Program-made: the position numbers and the translations under genes
Notes under the pieces: generated by a model
Seen by the model: the letters and a program-made list of their open reading frames with translations, nothing else
The model's database searches: none
What the model was told of the DNA's origin: nothing
Assembly (NCBI RefSeq): GCF_001695575.1
Contig: NZ_LUAX01000007.1
Location: 868,001 to 932,000, forward strand
Origin: Vibrio europaeus
Lineage (GTDB): Bacteria; Pseudomonadota; Gammaproteobacteria; Enterobacterales; Vibrionaceae
Length of the DNA stretch: 64,000 bases
Direction: 5' to 3'
In this document: piece after piece, positions 7,574 to 16,091 of the stretch
Position numbering within the stretch: position 1 is the first letter of the stretch
Layout: every line of letters starts with the position of its first letter

Positions 7574-9190
7574 ATGATACGTTTAAATGAAATTAAACTT
7601 CCTCTTGATCATGAGGAAGAGGCGCTGACTGCTGCCATTACCAAGAAGCTTGGCATCTCTATAGACCAAGTCATCTCTTACAATGTATTTAGACGTGGCT
7701 ACGATGCTCGTAAAAAAGCCAACATCTTCCTTATCTACACACTCGATGTGATCGTTGAAAACGAAGCGGTGCTATTAGAGCAGTTCGTTAGCGATCCGCA
7801 CGTAAAAGAAACGCCAGACATGGAGTACAAGTTCGTTGCAAAAGCGCCAGAGAACATCACCGAGCGCCCTGTGGTTATCGGCTTTGGCCCATGTGGTCTG
7901 TTCGCAGCACTGATTCTTGCGCAAGCGGGCTTTAAACCAATTGTTGTTGAGCGTGGTAAAGAGGTTCGTGAACGAACAAAAGATACCTTCGGTTTCTGGC
8001 GTAAGCGTACACTTAACACGGAATCAAACGTACAGTTTGGTGAAGGTGGTGCAGGTACGTTCTCTGACGGTAAGCTTTATAGCCAAGTAAAAGATCCAAA
8101 CTTCTACGGTCGTAAGGTAACGACAGAGTTTGTTGCTGCAGGCGCTCCAGAAGAAATCATGTACGTGAGTAAGCCTCACATCGGTACCTTTAAGCTGGTA
8201 ACGATGATCGAAAAAATGCGCGCAAAAATCATCGAACTGGGTGGTGAGATCCGCTTTAGTACTCGCGTTGACGATATCCATATGGATGGTGAGCAAATCA
8301 CGGGTCTAACACTTTCTAATGGTGAAGAGATCAAGTCTCGTTATGTTGTTCTTGCAGTAGGCCACAGTGCGCGCGATACGTTTGAAATGCTGCACGATCG
8401 CGGCGTGTACATGGAAGCGAAACCATTCTCTGTAGGTTTCCGTATCGAGCACAAGCAGTCGATGATCGACGAAGCACGTTTTGGTAAAAATGCCGGTAAC
8501 CCAATCTTAGGTGCAGCTGACTACAAACTGGTTCACCACTGTAAGAATGGTCGTACTGTTTACAGCTTCTGTATGTGCCCGGGTGGTACCGTTGTAGCTG
8601 CAACGTCTGAAGAAGGCCGCGTTGTGACTAATGGTATGAGCCAATACTCTCGTTCAGAGCGTAACGCAAACAGTGCAATCGTGGTGGGTATCGACCCTGA
8701 ACGTGATTACCCAGGTGACCCACTGGCAGGTATCCGTTTCCAACGTGAGCTTGAATCTGGTGCGTATGTACTTGGTGGTGAAAACTACGATGCGCCAGCG
8801 CAGAAGATTGGTGACTTCCTTAAAGGTCGCGATCCGAGTGAGATTGGTGACGTTCAGCCGTCATTCACCCCGGGTATCCACCTAACGGATATCTCTAAAG
8901 CGCTACCAGATTTTGCCATTGAAGCGATTCGTGAAGCGATTCCAGCGTTTGATAAGAAGATTAAAGGCTTTGCGTCTGATGATGGTTTATTGACTGGTGT
9001 TGAGACACGTACATCTTCTCCGGTTTGTATCAAGCGTGGTAAAGACTTCCAGAGCATTAACTTAAAAGGTTTCTACCCAGCGGGTGAAGGGGCTGGTTAT
9101 GCGGGTGGTATCCTTTCTGCGGGTATTGATGGGATCAAGGTGGCTGAAGCGCTTTCTAAGGCAATGGTTGCTGACCTAGAAAACGCTTAA
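7574..9190 (+). CDS. FAD-dependent oxidoreductase (COG2509-like)
   Basis: A 538-residue protein with an N-terminal domain of about 90 residues, then an FAD-binding Rossmann motif VVIGFGPCGLFAA near residue 100 and the NVQFGEGGAGTFSDGKL segment typical of this uncharacterised dehydrogenase family. The C-terminal GFYPAGEGAGYAGGI closes the flavin site. Family members are annotated as FAD-dependent dehydrogenases of unknown substrate. Codon use is strongly biased, suggesting good expression. A terminator follows directly. Confidence 0.88.
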   Translation: MIRLNEIKLPLDHEEEALTAAITKKLGISIDQVISYNVFRRGYDARKKANIFLIYTLDVIVENEAVLLEQFVSDPHVKETPDMEYKFVAKAPENITERPVVIGFGPCGLFAALILAQAGFKPIVVERGKEVRERTKDTFGFWRKRTLNTESNVQFGEGGAGTFSDGKLYSQVKDPNFYGRKVTTEFVAAGAPEEIMYVSKPHIGTFKLVTMIEKMRAKIIELGGEIRFSTRVDDIHMDGEQITGLTLSNGEEIKSRYVVLAVGHSARDTFEMLHDRGVYMEAKPFSVGFRIEHKQSMIDEARFGKNAGNPILGAADYKLVHHCKNGRTVYSFCMCPGGTVVAATSEEGRVVTNGMSQYSRSERNANSAIVVGIDPERDYPGDPLAGIRFQRELESGAYVLGGENYDAPAQKIGDFLKGRDPSEIGDVQPSFTPGIHLTDISKALPDFAIEAIREAIPAFDKKIKGFASDDGLLTGVETRTSSPVCIKRGKDFQSINLKGFYPAGEGAGYAGGILSAGIDGIKVAEALSKAMVADLENA

Positions 9191-9210
9191 TCTGACTAAT
9201 CAACTATCTA

Positions 9211-9242
9211 GGCTCTTCTGTTTTGGCAGAAGGGCCTTTTTT
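9211..9242 (+). terminator. Rho-independent terminator
   Basis: Stem GGCTCTTCTG / CAGAAGGGCC (one G-U pair), six-base loop, then six T, 20 bases after the oxidoreductase stop. Confidence 0.85.
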
Positions 9243-9261
9243 ATCTCTACAAGGAGGTTAG

Positions 9262-9687
9262 ATGTACTCTACTCGCCCGGCACAACTAAGTGATTACGAA
9301 TTCCTATTTGAGCTTAAAAAGGCGGCTGAACTCGAACCGATCAAAGCGGTATTTGGCTGGGATGAATCAGTGCAGCGTGATATACACCAAGCAGAGTGGT
9401 CTCAAGCTAAGCCGACCATTATTGAAGTTGATGGTAAAGCGGTCGGCAGCTATCTGGTGCAGAAGCATGAGACCCATTGGTACTTTGGGCGGTTCTTTTT
9501 ACTGCCAGAAGCCCAAGGTAAAGGGATTGGTACAAAAATTTTACGGCTTATTCTCGACCAAGCTGATAAAGCAAACATGCCAGTTCAACTTTGTTATCTG
9601 CAAGGGAATCGAGTTGGACAGCTATACCAACGATTAGGTTTTACAGTGACATCTGAAGACGCTCAGTTTGTTCATATGAGGCGATAA
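9262..9687 (+). CDS. GNAT-family N-acetyltransferase
   Basis: A 141-residue acetyltransferase-fold protein preceded by a strong AAGGAGG. The acetyl-CoA motif is LPEAQGKGIGTKILR near residue 80 and the second signature is NRVGQLYQRLGF. The N-terminal FELKKAAELEPIKAVFGWDE is a form common in small gammaproteobacterial GNATs. The acceptor substrate is unknown. Confidence 0.88.
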   Translation: MYSTRPAQLSDYEFLFELKKAAELEPIKAVFGWDESVQRDIHQAEWSQAKPTIIEVDGKAVGSYLVQKHETHWYFGRFFLLPEAQGKGIGTKILRLILDQADKANMPVQLCYLQGNRVGQLYQRLGFTVTSEDAQFVHMRR

Positions 9688-9717
9688 AAGCCAGAGCTTC
9701 GAGTGCCAAAATACCCT

Positions 9718-9906
9718 ATGAGCATAAAGATGGACTTTTTCTAATTCCATATTGAAATTGTGGGCTTGCAAGAAACCTGCGTTGTGCTTCCTGAAGAACC
9801 GTTAACTGAGTCTGACATCCAAGCTTTGACCCGACATTTCAACTTCTTTTCACATTGCACGGTTGAAAACAATCGCATCACCTTAGTGTATCCAACCTTG
9901 AAGTAA
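9718..9906 (+). pseudogene. Small ORF interrupted by an in-frame stop
   Basis: Reading from ATG 9718 gives eight codons (second Met at 9730) ending in TAA at 9742-9744, after which the same frame stays open to 9906 with plausible protein sequence (HIEIVGLQETCVVLPEE, then LTRHFNFF). It could be a decayed 62-residue protein, or a 48-residue protein starting at GTG 9760. I do not recognise the family. The rest of the 9688-10096 gap holds only the leader of the next gene. Confidence 0.35.
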
Positions 9907-10096
9907 GAAAGGTTAACTAATCCAATTGCTTGAGGTCACTGACAGAAAACCAATGCCTAAGTTGGCGGAATTTTCCTCTCTCACATTGCATCATTTCTTC
10001 AGTGATTTTCGATTCACGTTCTCAATCAAGGTCTACACTGAATATTGTCCGTCTCTCAATTTTCCCTTCGAATCTGACCCCTCTCAAGGAGGCACA

Positions 10097-10891
10097 ATGG
10101 CATCTCAAAGCATACAAGACTTCTTTCATCCGGTTTCGGGAACCATCAGTTATGTCGTTGCTGATAAGGATACCAATGAAGCAATTGTCATTGACCCTGT
10201 TGCTGATTATGACGTTGAAAACGATGCCATTAGTTATGAGTCTGCTCAGGAGATACTCGCTTACGTCGAGACTCATCAGTTACACATAGTGGCTATTTTG
10301 GAAACGCATATCCATACCGATCATCTGTCAGGTTCCTTCTATTTGAGCAAGCAACTTCAAGTGCCAATTTATGTATCGGAAGGTGCTAAGGAAGTCTATG
10401 CAGATTGGAAAGAGGAGCTGTGTTTAAGTGAGCTTTACCATTTTGAGCACTTTTTACTTGAAAACGAACAGATGGACTTTGGTCATTCACATCTCGAAGT
10501 GATCAATACACCAGGGCATACGCGTTCAGACGTTTCTTTCAAGATAGGTGATGCGCTATTTGTCGGAGATTCGCTGTCTTTTCACAACACCGGAGACGTC
10601 GATGTTTCAGGAGGCAATGCGGAGAAGATGTTTGAATCCATTCGCAAATTGTATGCACTAAAAGACAGTACCGAAGTGTACCTCGGGCATGACTGTTTAG
10701 ATAGCGAAGGGCACCCTCACCATAAAACGACGATTGGTGAAGAAAAGCATCAAAACGAAATGCTCAATGCTCTGACGAGTAAACAGGAGTTCGTTGATCA
10801 TCGCGTAGAGTGCGACCAAAAGGTAACGCCACCAAAGCTGATTAAGCCTGCGCTAGAGTTTAACCTGACGGCGTTACACTCCGGTGTGTAG
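10097..10891 (+). CDS. MBL-fold metallo-hydrolase (persulfide dioxygenase / GloB-like)
   Basis: A 264-residue metallo-beta-lactamase fold enzyme. Metal ligands are visible in HIHTDHLSG, GHTRSDVSF, and YLGHDC; GDSLSFHNTGDVD carries the bridging Asp region. This pattern resembles the ETHE1-type persulfide dioxygenases and glyoxalase-II relatives that act on glutathione thiolate compounds. The start at 10097 is preferred over the open frame from 9926 because AAGGAGG lies four bases upstream and homology begins there. Confidence 0.85.
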   Translation: MASQSIQDFFHPVSGTISYVVADKDTNEAIVIDPVADYDVENDAISYESAQEILAYVETHQLHIVAILETHIHTDHLSGSFYLSKQLQVPIYVSEGAKEVYADWKEELCLSELYHFEHFLLENEQMDFGHSHLEVINTPGHTRSDVSFKIGDALFVGDSLSFHNTGDVDVSGGNAEKMFESIRKLYALKDSTEVYLGHDCLDSEGHPHHKTTIGEEKHQNEMLNALTSKQEFVDHRVECDQKVTPPKLIKPALEFNLTALHSGV

Positions 10892-10974
10892 AAATGGGGC
10901 TCTGAATAGTAAATATATACCGTTTTAGTGCGGGAGAGTTTGTTCGACAGCCGATCAAAAGCGGGGGAATAATC

Positions 10975-11706
10975 ATGATTGTCCGGTTTATCACAATATG
11001 TATGTTGTTCGTCTTTTCAGCCCAAGCACAGGTTCCTTCGCGCATCGTATGGACGATACAGGACGAATGGCCGCCATATGTTATCGACTCTGCAGAAGTG
11101 AAAGGTTTAGCCTATGAGATCATTTCGGAATCCTTTGCTGAACAAGGCTACACCATTAAAAATACCATTAAACCTTGGAGCCGAGCTTTAAGAGAAGTGA
11201 CGACTCAGCGCTATGATATTGCGCTGACCGTTTGGAAGAGTAGCGAGAGACTAGAGTATCTTGATTTCAGTGATGCCTATCTGACCAATTCACTCATATT
11301 TGTATCGCTCAAAGAAAACGCATTCAGTTATACAGGTCTAGAAAGTTTAAACGAGAAGCGGATTGGAGTATTGCGAGGCTATGCCTATGATGATGACTTC
11401 TTGAAATCGGATACTTTTGATCGGATGGACTCTGATAGCTTAGCCACCAACGTGAGAAAGTTAAAAGCTGGCCGGATCGATGCGTTAGTGGCGGATAAGT
11501 TCTTTTTCTTATGGTATGTAAAAAACAATGAATTAGAGATCAATGACTTCGCTTTGATTGATAAACCATTAGCAGAGAACCCTTTATATATTGCTATCAG
11601 TCGTGATCATCCAAACAAAGAGAGTATTCTTTCAGCTTTTAATGCTGGGTTTAAGTCACTGCAACAGTCGGGAAGAATTGCCGATCTGATTAAAAAGTAC
11701 GAATAA
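10975..11706 (+). CDS. Periplasmic solute-binding protein (family 3)
   Basis: A 243-residue exported protein with a signal peptide (MIVRFITICMLFVFSAQAQ) and the fold of amino-acid-type solute-binding proteins: DEWPPYVIDSAEVKGLAYEI, KPWSRALREV, then the hinge LNEKRIGVLRGYAYD. No ABC permease genes are adjacent, which is common in Vibrio for orphan family-3 proteins that may act as sensors. Ligand unknown. Confidence 0.83.
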   Translation: MIVRFITICMLFVFSAQAQVPSRIVWTIQDEWPPYVIDSAEVKGLAYEIISESFAEQGYTIKNTIKPWSRALREVTTQRYDIALTVWKSSERLEYLDFSDAYLTNSLIFVSLKENAFSYTGLESLNEKRIGVLRGYAYDDDFLKSDTFDRMDSDSLATNVRKLKAGRIDALVADKFFFLWYVKNNELEINDFALIDKPLAENPLYIAISRDHPNKESILSAFNAGFKSLQQSGRIADLIKKYE

Positions 11707-11710
11707 AGTA

Positions 11711-11728
11711 GGGCACCTGATGGTGCCC
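11711..11728. terminator. Hairpin between convergent genes
   Basis: GGGCACC-TGAT-GGTGCCC directly after the solute-binding-protein stop, followed by TGTTTTC. It may serve both converging transcripts. Confidence 0.7.
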
Positions 11729-11739
11729 TGTTTTCTAGA

Positions 11740-13467
11740 TTATAGTCGACTGTTTATTCTTTCTATCTCCTCACGCCAATCTTGCTGCAGATTGGGCTTT
11801 TGATGCTTGGGTTTACGATCAAGATCTTCTTCAAGTAACGTTTCTAGCTCTATTAAACGCTCCAACAGTTGCTCTTCGCCAATTGGCTTTCCATCTAAGG
11901 GAGTTGGCCTGTGCTGATTATCTGATGCTTGAACAGCTAACGCGGTGTGAAGGTGTTCGGCAATCTGTTGATACACCTCTTCAACGCTCAGGTACTCGGT
12001 CAATGTGCCATTGTTAATTAACCAAAAACGATTACAGCTTTGCTCGATGAGGCTACGGTCGTGACTGACAATGAGAGCCGCACCATTAAACTCATTTAAA
12101 GTTGTAATCAGTTCTTCTTTGCCTTCCACATCCAAGTGATTGGTTGGCTCATCAAGAAACAACAGATGGTATTTCGCGAGGGTTAGGCCAATAAACAACA
12201 GGCGTGCGCGCTCACCGCCACTGAGTGATGCCACATCTTGGTTATGCCGCGTATACTCAAACCCCGCACCAATCAGCGAACGCTTCGCTACTTCACTACT
12301 CACGGATGAAAAGGACTGTAAGGCGTCGACTAGGGTATCAGAGTCTTTCAGTTGCTTAAGAGACTGGTCGTAGTAACCTAATCGACACCTGTCATGGAAG
12401 GTGACAGCTTGTGAACTCAACGGTTTTATCTCGGTGAGATAATGACGGTGAAGTTGGTTAAGCAGGGTCGATTTACCGCAGCCATTACTCCCTAAAACCG
12501 CAATCCGGTCACCACTTTTAATGCGCATTTCTACCATTTCAAATAGATGAAAATCGCTATCAGGTGGTGTAACGCCAAACTCGCCGGTTTCAAGCAGTCG
12601 ATTGGCAGGCAGAGCTTCACCCTGCAATACCAGCTGCCAAGGTGTGCCTTCTGTCAGCTCTGTTTGAGCTTCTTCTAAGCGTTCTTTTCTCGCGAACATA
12701 GTTTTTGCTTTACGGGCGAGATCTTCGTTGTCATAAACCTTACCCCAGGTCGCGAGCCGTTTAGCGCTTTTCTCAATTCGGTCTATCTCTTTTTGCTCAT
12801 TGGCATGTCGAGCTTGGTCTTGCCAGTCTTTCTCACACAGTGCGGCTCTTGCTTGAGTGCAAGGTAGGGCAAAATGATGAAGAGCTTGATCTCGCATGAC
12901 CCAAGTCGTATTTGTCACTCGATCCAGCAAAGTTTGGTCGTGTGAAACCAACACAAAAGAGCCTTTCCAATTGGAAAGAAACTGCTCTAGCCACAGCAAC
13001 GAAGGCAAATCTAAGTGGTTACTTGGCTCATCGAGAAGAAGTAAGTCAGGCTGATTGATGATGGCTCTCGCGATGAGTAATCGCATCTGCTGACCACCAC
13101 TGCAATTGGCGACAGGCATATCTTGCTCAGAGTCAGAAAAACCAAGCTCTGCTAGCACCAGTTCAGCGCGCCAATCGTCATCCACGCTTAATTTTTCAGC
13201 TAAGGCTTCACGGATGCTTTGACTATAAAGGTGCTCAGGAACATGTTGCTCTACATAGCTCATAAGGCAATGGGTTGCTTTGGCTATGTGACCTTCAGTC
13301 GGTTCGTATTGACCATTGAGTAGCTTTAATAGCGAGCTTTTGCCACAGCCGTTATGACCGATGAGTCCGATTTTATCACCACGATTAAGGGTGAAGGTTA
13401 GCGCTTTAAACAGCGGGTTTGAGGTGTAGGAAAGAGTTAGTGATTGTGCAGTTAAATAAGTACTCAT
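11740..13467 (-). CDS. ABC-F family ATPase
   Basis: A 575-residue cytosolic protein with two ABC cassettes and no membrane segment. The first Walker A is GHNGCGKSS (residues 37-45) with signature SGGQQ and LLLDEPSNHLD; the second is GSNGCGKST with LSGGERARLL and LFLDEPTNHLD. ABC-F proteins bind the ribosomal E site; some rescue stalled ribosomes and some dislodge antibiotics. The acidic tail resembles a C-terminal extension. The upstream region contains a leader ORF and attenuator-like pairing, favouring an inducible, possibly antibiotic-responsive role. The ribosome-binding site is weak (TTGAG, six bases from ATG 13467). Confidence 0.9.
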   Translation of the reverse strand: MSTYLTAQSLTLSYTSNPLFKALTFTLNRGDKIGLIGHNGCGKSSLLKLLNGQYEPTEGHIAKATHCLMSYVEQHVPEHLYSQSIREALAEKLSVDDDWRAELVLAELGFSDSEQDMPVANCSGGQQMRLLIARAIINQPDLLLLDEPSNHLDLPSLLWLEQFLSNWKGSFVLVSHDQTLLDRVTNTTWVMRDQALHHFALPCTQARAALCEKDWQDQARHANEQKEIDRIEKSAKRLATWGKVYDNEDLARKAKTMFARKERLEEAQTELTEGTPWQLVLQGEALPANRLLETGEFGVTPPDSDFHLFEMVEMRIKSGDRIAVLGSNGCGKSTLLNQLHRHYLTEIKPLSSQAVTFHDRCRLGYYDQSLKQLKDSDTLVDALQSFSSVSSEVAKRSLIGAGFEYTRHNQDVASLSGGERARLLFIGLTLAKYHLLFLDEPTNHLDVEGKEELITTLNEFNGAALIVSHDRSLIEQSCNRFWLINNGTLTEYLSVEEVYQQIAEHLHTALAVQASDNQHRPTPLDGKPIGEEQLLERLIELETLLEEDLDRKPKHQKPNLQQDWREEIERINSRL

Positions 13468-13670
13468 AATTTTCTCAAGAATTTTGGGCGCAAAGGGCCG
13501 TTGTCTGTGCTGACAATAATTCTTCGAGCTTGAGGGAAAGTACTCGGGGACGTTATTCGTCTATAGTTGAAATTTCGCTCAAGTCGAGATTATCGCAGCG
13601 CGATATCTAAAACTCTTGAGCGAGCCTTCATGCCATAAAAGCGTGGGTTGATTGAACACCACAAAGACAT
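13468..13670 (-). promoter_or_regulatory. Candidate translational attenuator of the ABC-F gene
   Basis: Four complementary segments lie in order on the minus strand: 1 = CGCTCAAG (13622-13615, inside the leader ORF), 2 = TCGACTTGAGCG (just after the leader stop), 3 = CTCAAGCTCGAAGAATT (13534-13518) and 4 = AATTCTTGAG (13483-13474), which contains the ABC-F ribosome-binding site. Helices 1:2 (8 pairs), 2:3 (10 pairs, one bulge) and 3:4 (10 pairs, one bulge) are mutually exclusive. With 1:2 and 3:4 formed, the site is hidden; a ribosome stalled on segment 1 would allow 2:3 and expose it. Pairing is read from sequence; function is inferred. Confidence 0.65.
13590..13670 (-). CDS. 26-residue leader peptide upstream of ABC-F
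   Basis: ATG at 13670 has a strong AAGGAGG five bases upstream, better than that of the ABC-F gene itself. The peptide begins MSLWCSINPRFYGMK and continues ARSRVLDIALR to a TAA at 13590, about 120 bases before the ABC-F start. Residues 15-19 read Lys-Ala-Arg-Ser-Arg, two overlapping +X+ motifs of the kind known to arrest ribosomes in the presence of macrolides. Segment 1 of the attenuator is codons 17-19. The remainder of the 13468-13919 gap (13683-13919) holds the divergent promoters. Confidence 0.6.
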   Translation of the reverse strand: MSLWCSINPRFYGMKARSRVLDIALR

Positions 13671-13919
13671 AAATTCCTCCTTAAGTTAATTGCGAAAGTG
13701 TTGCCACTTTTGGTTATTCGTTGATGAGCATTTTAGCGCCATTGTCACCAATGTACAGAAAACTATCAGGGTTCAAGATTGCTTCGTGATAACAATCATA
13801 GGCTTATACTTTTGGCTTACGCCTCTTCTCTCAACCCTAAATTTATAAATTTGGGAGGATTTACATCATGTTGCTGTTGATAAAATCACCAAATAAACAT
13901 GCCAGACAAGGAGTCTCCC

Positions 13920-15011
13920 GTGAATCAACGTCAGTCACAACAGCAAGAGTTTGACCTAAGTGAACGCAACCTAATTGTCGGTTGCGCTAAGCAATGCCCT
14001 ATTTCTCCCGAGTTATTGGCAGCCACCACTGCCGACTCTGATTACGTTGTCGACACCTTTCAAAGTGGACTAACCGCAGAGGTGTTTCGCGTTCGTTTTG
14101 ATGGCAAAGATTATACCCTGAAGAAAAAGCGCCCAGAGGCGAAAGTGAAAAACCTTGATGGTCAGTACTCTTTCCTTAACGAAGTCCAACGCCGTTTCGA
14201 TATTCAGCAGAAAAAAGACGATACGAGCACTTCGCAAGATTTTGAGTGCATAGTTTCGACGGTTTATGCTGATTATCGCTTAGGCATTATTTTGTCTGAT
14301 TGGATTGAAGGATCACCCATTCAACAGGTAACGAGTTCAATGCTCTCACAGCTGTTTTCCACGTTATCTGCTTGCGAAAAGATAGGTCTATTTGAATGGG
14401 ATTTATGTGGTGGAAACCTGCTTGTTGATGAGCAGCATAAATTATGGCTGTTCGACTTTGGTTATATGTATCCGTTCAATCCACTTAAAGAACTCAACAG
14501 CAATGGGCTAGAAGCACCTATGTTCAACTTCTGTGAGCGATTTGAAACTCGCTTCTTATCTGGCTGGTTGCTAGAGAATGATTTCTCTTACAACGACTCT
14601 ATTGAGGTCTTTAAAAATGTTAAGTACGAAGCGCTCAATACTTTAGTAGAACAGATAAATTGGCTGAGAAATAACGATGCAGATCTAGGTGTTCTTACCG
14701 AGAAAGAGAATCTTGCTAAACGCTACCAGCAAGCACTGGAGAATGATCACGAGCTCGACTCGTTGTTCCAAGTAGAAATGTTTCGCTCGCATGTACTCGA
14801 TATTGAGGATGATCTTGATGGTCAAAGTTGTACACCGACTACTATTAAGCGGGTAAGGACAGTGCTTTCTATGCTCAATGAAGCCTATTCAGATTTGGTT
14901 GAGCGGGGGGCTATCTTTTACCAGAATGAAGGTAAATCTAAACTAGAGCTCATCGAGGCTTATCGGAAAAAACTTAGCCTTGTTCAACAGTATCAAATTA
15001 ATTCCGTTTAA
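13920..15011 (+). CDS. Protein-kinase-like / phosphotransferase-fold protein
   Basis: A 363-residue cytosolic protein with a kinase-like fold: an N-lobe with FRVRFDGKDYTLKKKR (candidate ATP Lys), a catalytic-loop equivalent EWDLCGGNLLVD near residue 165 and a metal-binding FDFG shortly after. The His of a usual HxD motif is replaced by Trp, while Asp and Asn are kept. The C-terminal 150 residues are helical with no recognised domain. GTG 13920 is chosen because AAGGAG lies six bases before it; ATG 13899 in frame has none. Substrate unknown. Confidence 0.65.
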   Translation: MNQRQSQQQEFDLSERNLIVGCAKQCPISPELLAATTADSDYVVDTFQSGLTAEVFRVRFDGKDYTLKKKRPEAKVKNLDGQYSFLNEVQRRFDIQQKKDDTSTSQDFECIVSTVYADYRLGIILSDWIEGSPIQQVTSSMLSQLFSTLSACEKIGLFEWDLCGGNLLVDEQHKLWLFDFGYMYPFNPLKELNSNGLEAPMFNFCERFETRFLSGWLLENDFSYNDSIEVFKNVKYEALNTLVEQINWLRNNDADLGVLTEKENLAKRYQQALENDHELDSLFQVEMFRSHVLDIEDDLDGQSCTPTTIKRVRTVLSMLNEAYSDLVERGAIFYQNEGKSKLELIEAYRKKLSLVQQYQINSV

Positions 15012-15102
15012 ATACGTCGCGCCATTTGGCCACGAGACTATATGATGGCACGAATACAAGTTCTTCAGTTGGTAACGAGCAATTATAGAGGTTAGATCTA
15101 CA

Positions 15103-15546
15103 ATGGGTAATACGTTGCAAGTTAGTCTCAAAAACATCGGAAAATGTGCTTCAGAGTGGAGGGAAGTTGAAAGGCTGTTCCAATCTACGTGGCCAGACTT
15201 GGTGCTCGATGAACATTATCTTGATGACGTTAATCTTCCTCCTGTAATTGTAGCTATGAAAGATGAGGAACTTATTGGTGGTTTGGCTTTCTCTCGATAT
15301 CAAGAGCCGAATGGCACAGAACAAGTTATCTGGATAAATGCCGTGTATATAGCTCCTAAGTGGCGCGGTAAAGGGATAGCCCGCCAACTTATCAATCGTG
15401 CTGTCGAGCAAGTCTCAGCGAAAGAGCAAGCGTATCTATATGCAAACACCAACGTATCGCCTCTTTACATTTCGATAGGTTGGTTTGTTGTAGACATTGA
15501 ATGTAAACCACACCATCACGTTATGGCGATACCTTTAGCCAAATGA
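15103..15546 (+). CDS. GNAT-family N-acetyltransferase
   Basis: A 147-residue GNAT protein with the acetyl-CoA motif VYIAPKWRGKGIARQLINRA at about residues 85-104 and a C-terminal SPLYISIGW signature. It follows the kinase-like gene by 91 bases in the same direction and may be cotranscribed. Acceptor unknown. Confidence 0.87.
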   Translation: MGNTLQVSLKNIGKCASEWREVERLFQSTWPDLVLDEHYLDDVNLPPVIVAMKDEELIGGLAFSRYQEPNGTEQVIWINAVYIAPKWRGKGIARQLINRAVEQVSAKEQAYLYANTNVSPLYISIGWFVVDIECKPHHHVMAIPLAK

Positions 15547-15634
15547 ATTTGCTCAGCAGAGGTAGTTCAACCAAAGAGGTTACAAGATCAACATTTATTT
15601 ATTTTTTCAGCGCTATCTGACTCAGCTAAGGAAA

Positions 15635-16072
15635 ATGGTTGTAAAAATACCGTCTGAAGTATTCGATTCTTCATTAGCAGAGGGTATGTTTTCATTGGAA
15701 ATGCACGCCAAAATAGCGGCTAACTTTACTTTGCGCGGCTGCTGCCCTTTGCTTGGTGTTGAAACGGTTTCTTTGTTTCGTGAAGAGAGTGGCAAGCTGC
15801 CAGTCTTAGAGCAAATAGATGCGACGTTAGGCTATCTTAGTGGCGTTGAGGGTAGGGCAAGCTATGATGATACTAAGGTTTTAAGGGATAAGGCGGGATT
15901 TTCTGAGGTTGAGCTTCCGGAGTCGGAGTTTATCCATGTTTATATTGTGCCCAATATTTTATTTCATATGAGCATGGTCTATGCGATAGCAAAAACGCAT
16001 GATGTCCCTTTAAGTAAGGGAGATTTTGATGGGCTCCACTCTTACCCTGAAGGGTTTAGTTTTGTGAAATAG
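15635..16072 (+). CDS. DUF1993-like protein, apparently lacking the N-terminus
   Basis: 145 residues matching the middle and end of the DinB-like DUF1993 family as I remember it: EGMFSLEMHAKIAANF, GVETVS, and the C-terminal FHMSMVYAIAKTHDVPLSKGDFDG. Family members are usually about 170 residues and start with some 40 residues more. The frame upstream of ATG 15635 is open but shows no similarity, and the ribosome-binding site (AAGG three bases away) is poor. It may be a shortened gene or a short family variant. Function unknown. Confidence 0.6.
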   Translation: MVVKIPSEVFDSSLAEGMFSLEMHAKIAANFTLRGCCPLLGVETVSLFREESGKLPVLEQIDATLGYLSGVEGRASYDDTKVLRDKAGFSEVELPESEFIHVYIVPNILFHMSMVYAIAKTHDVPLSKGDFDGLHSYPEGFSFVK

Positions 16073-16091
16073 TGTCAACCAATTCCTATTA

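Noticed and set aside
13899..13919. ATG 13899 as the start of the kinase-like protein
   Set aside because: No Shine-Dalgarno; GTG 13920 has AAGGAG at ideal spacing.
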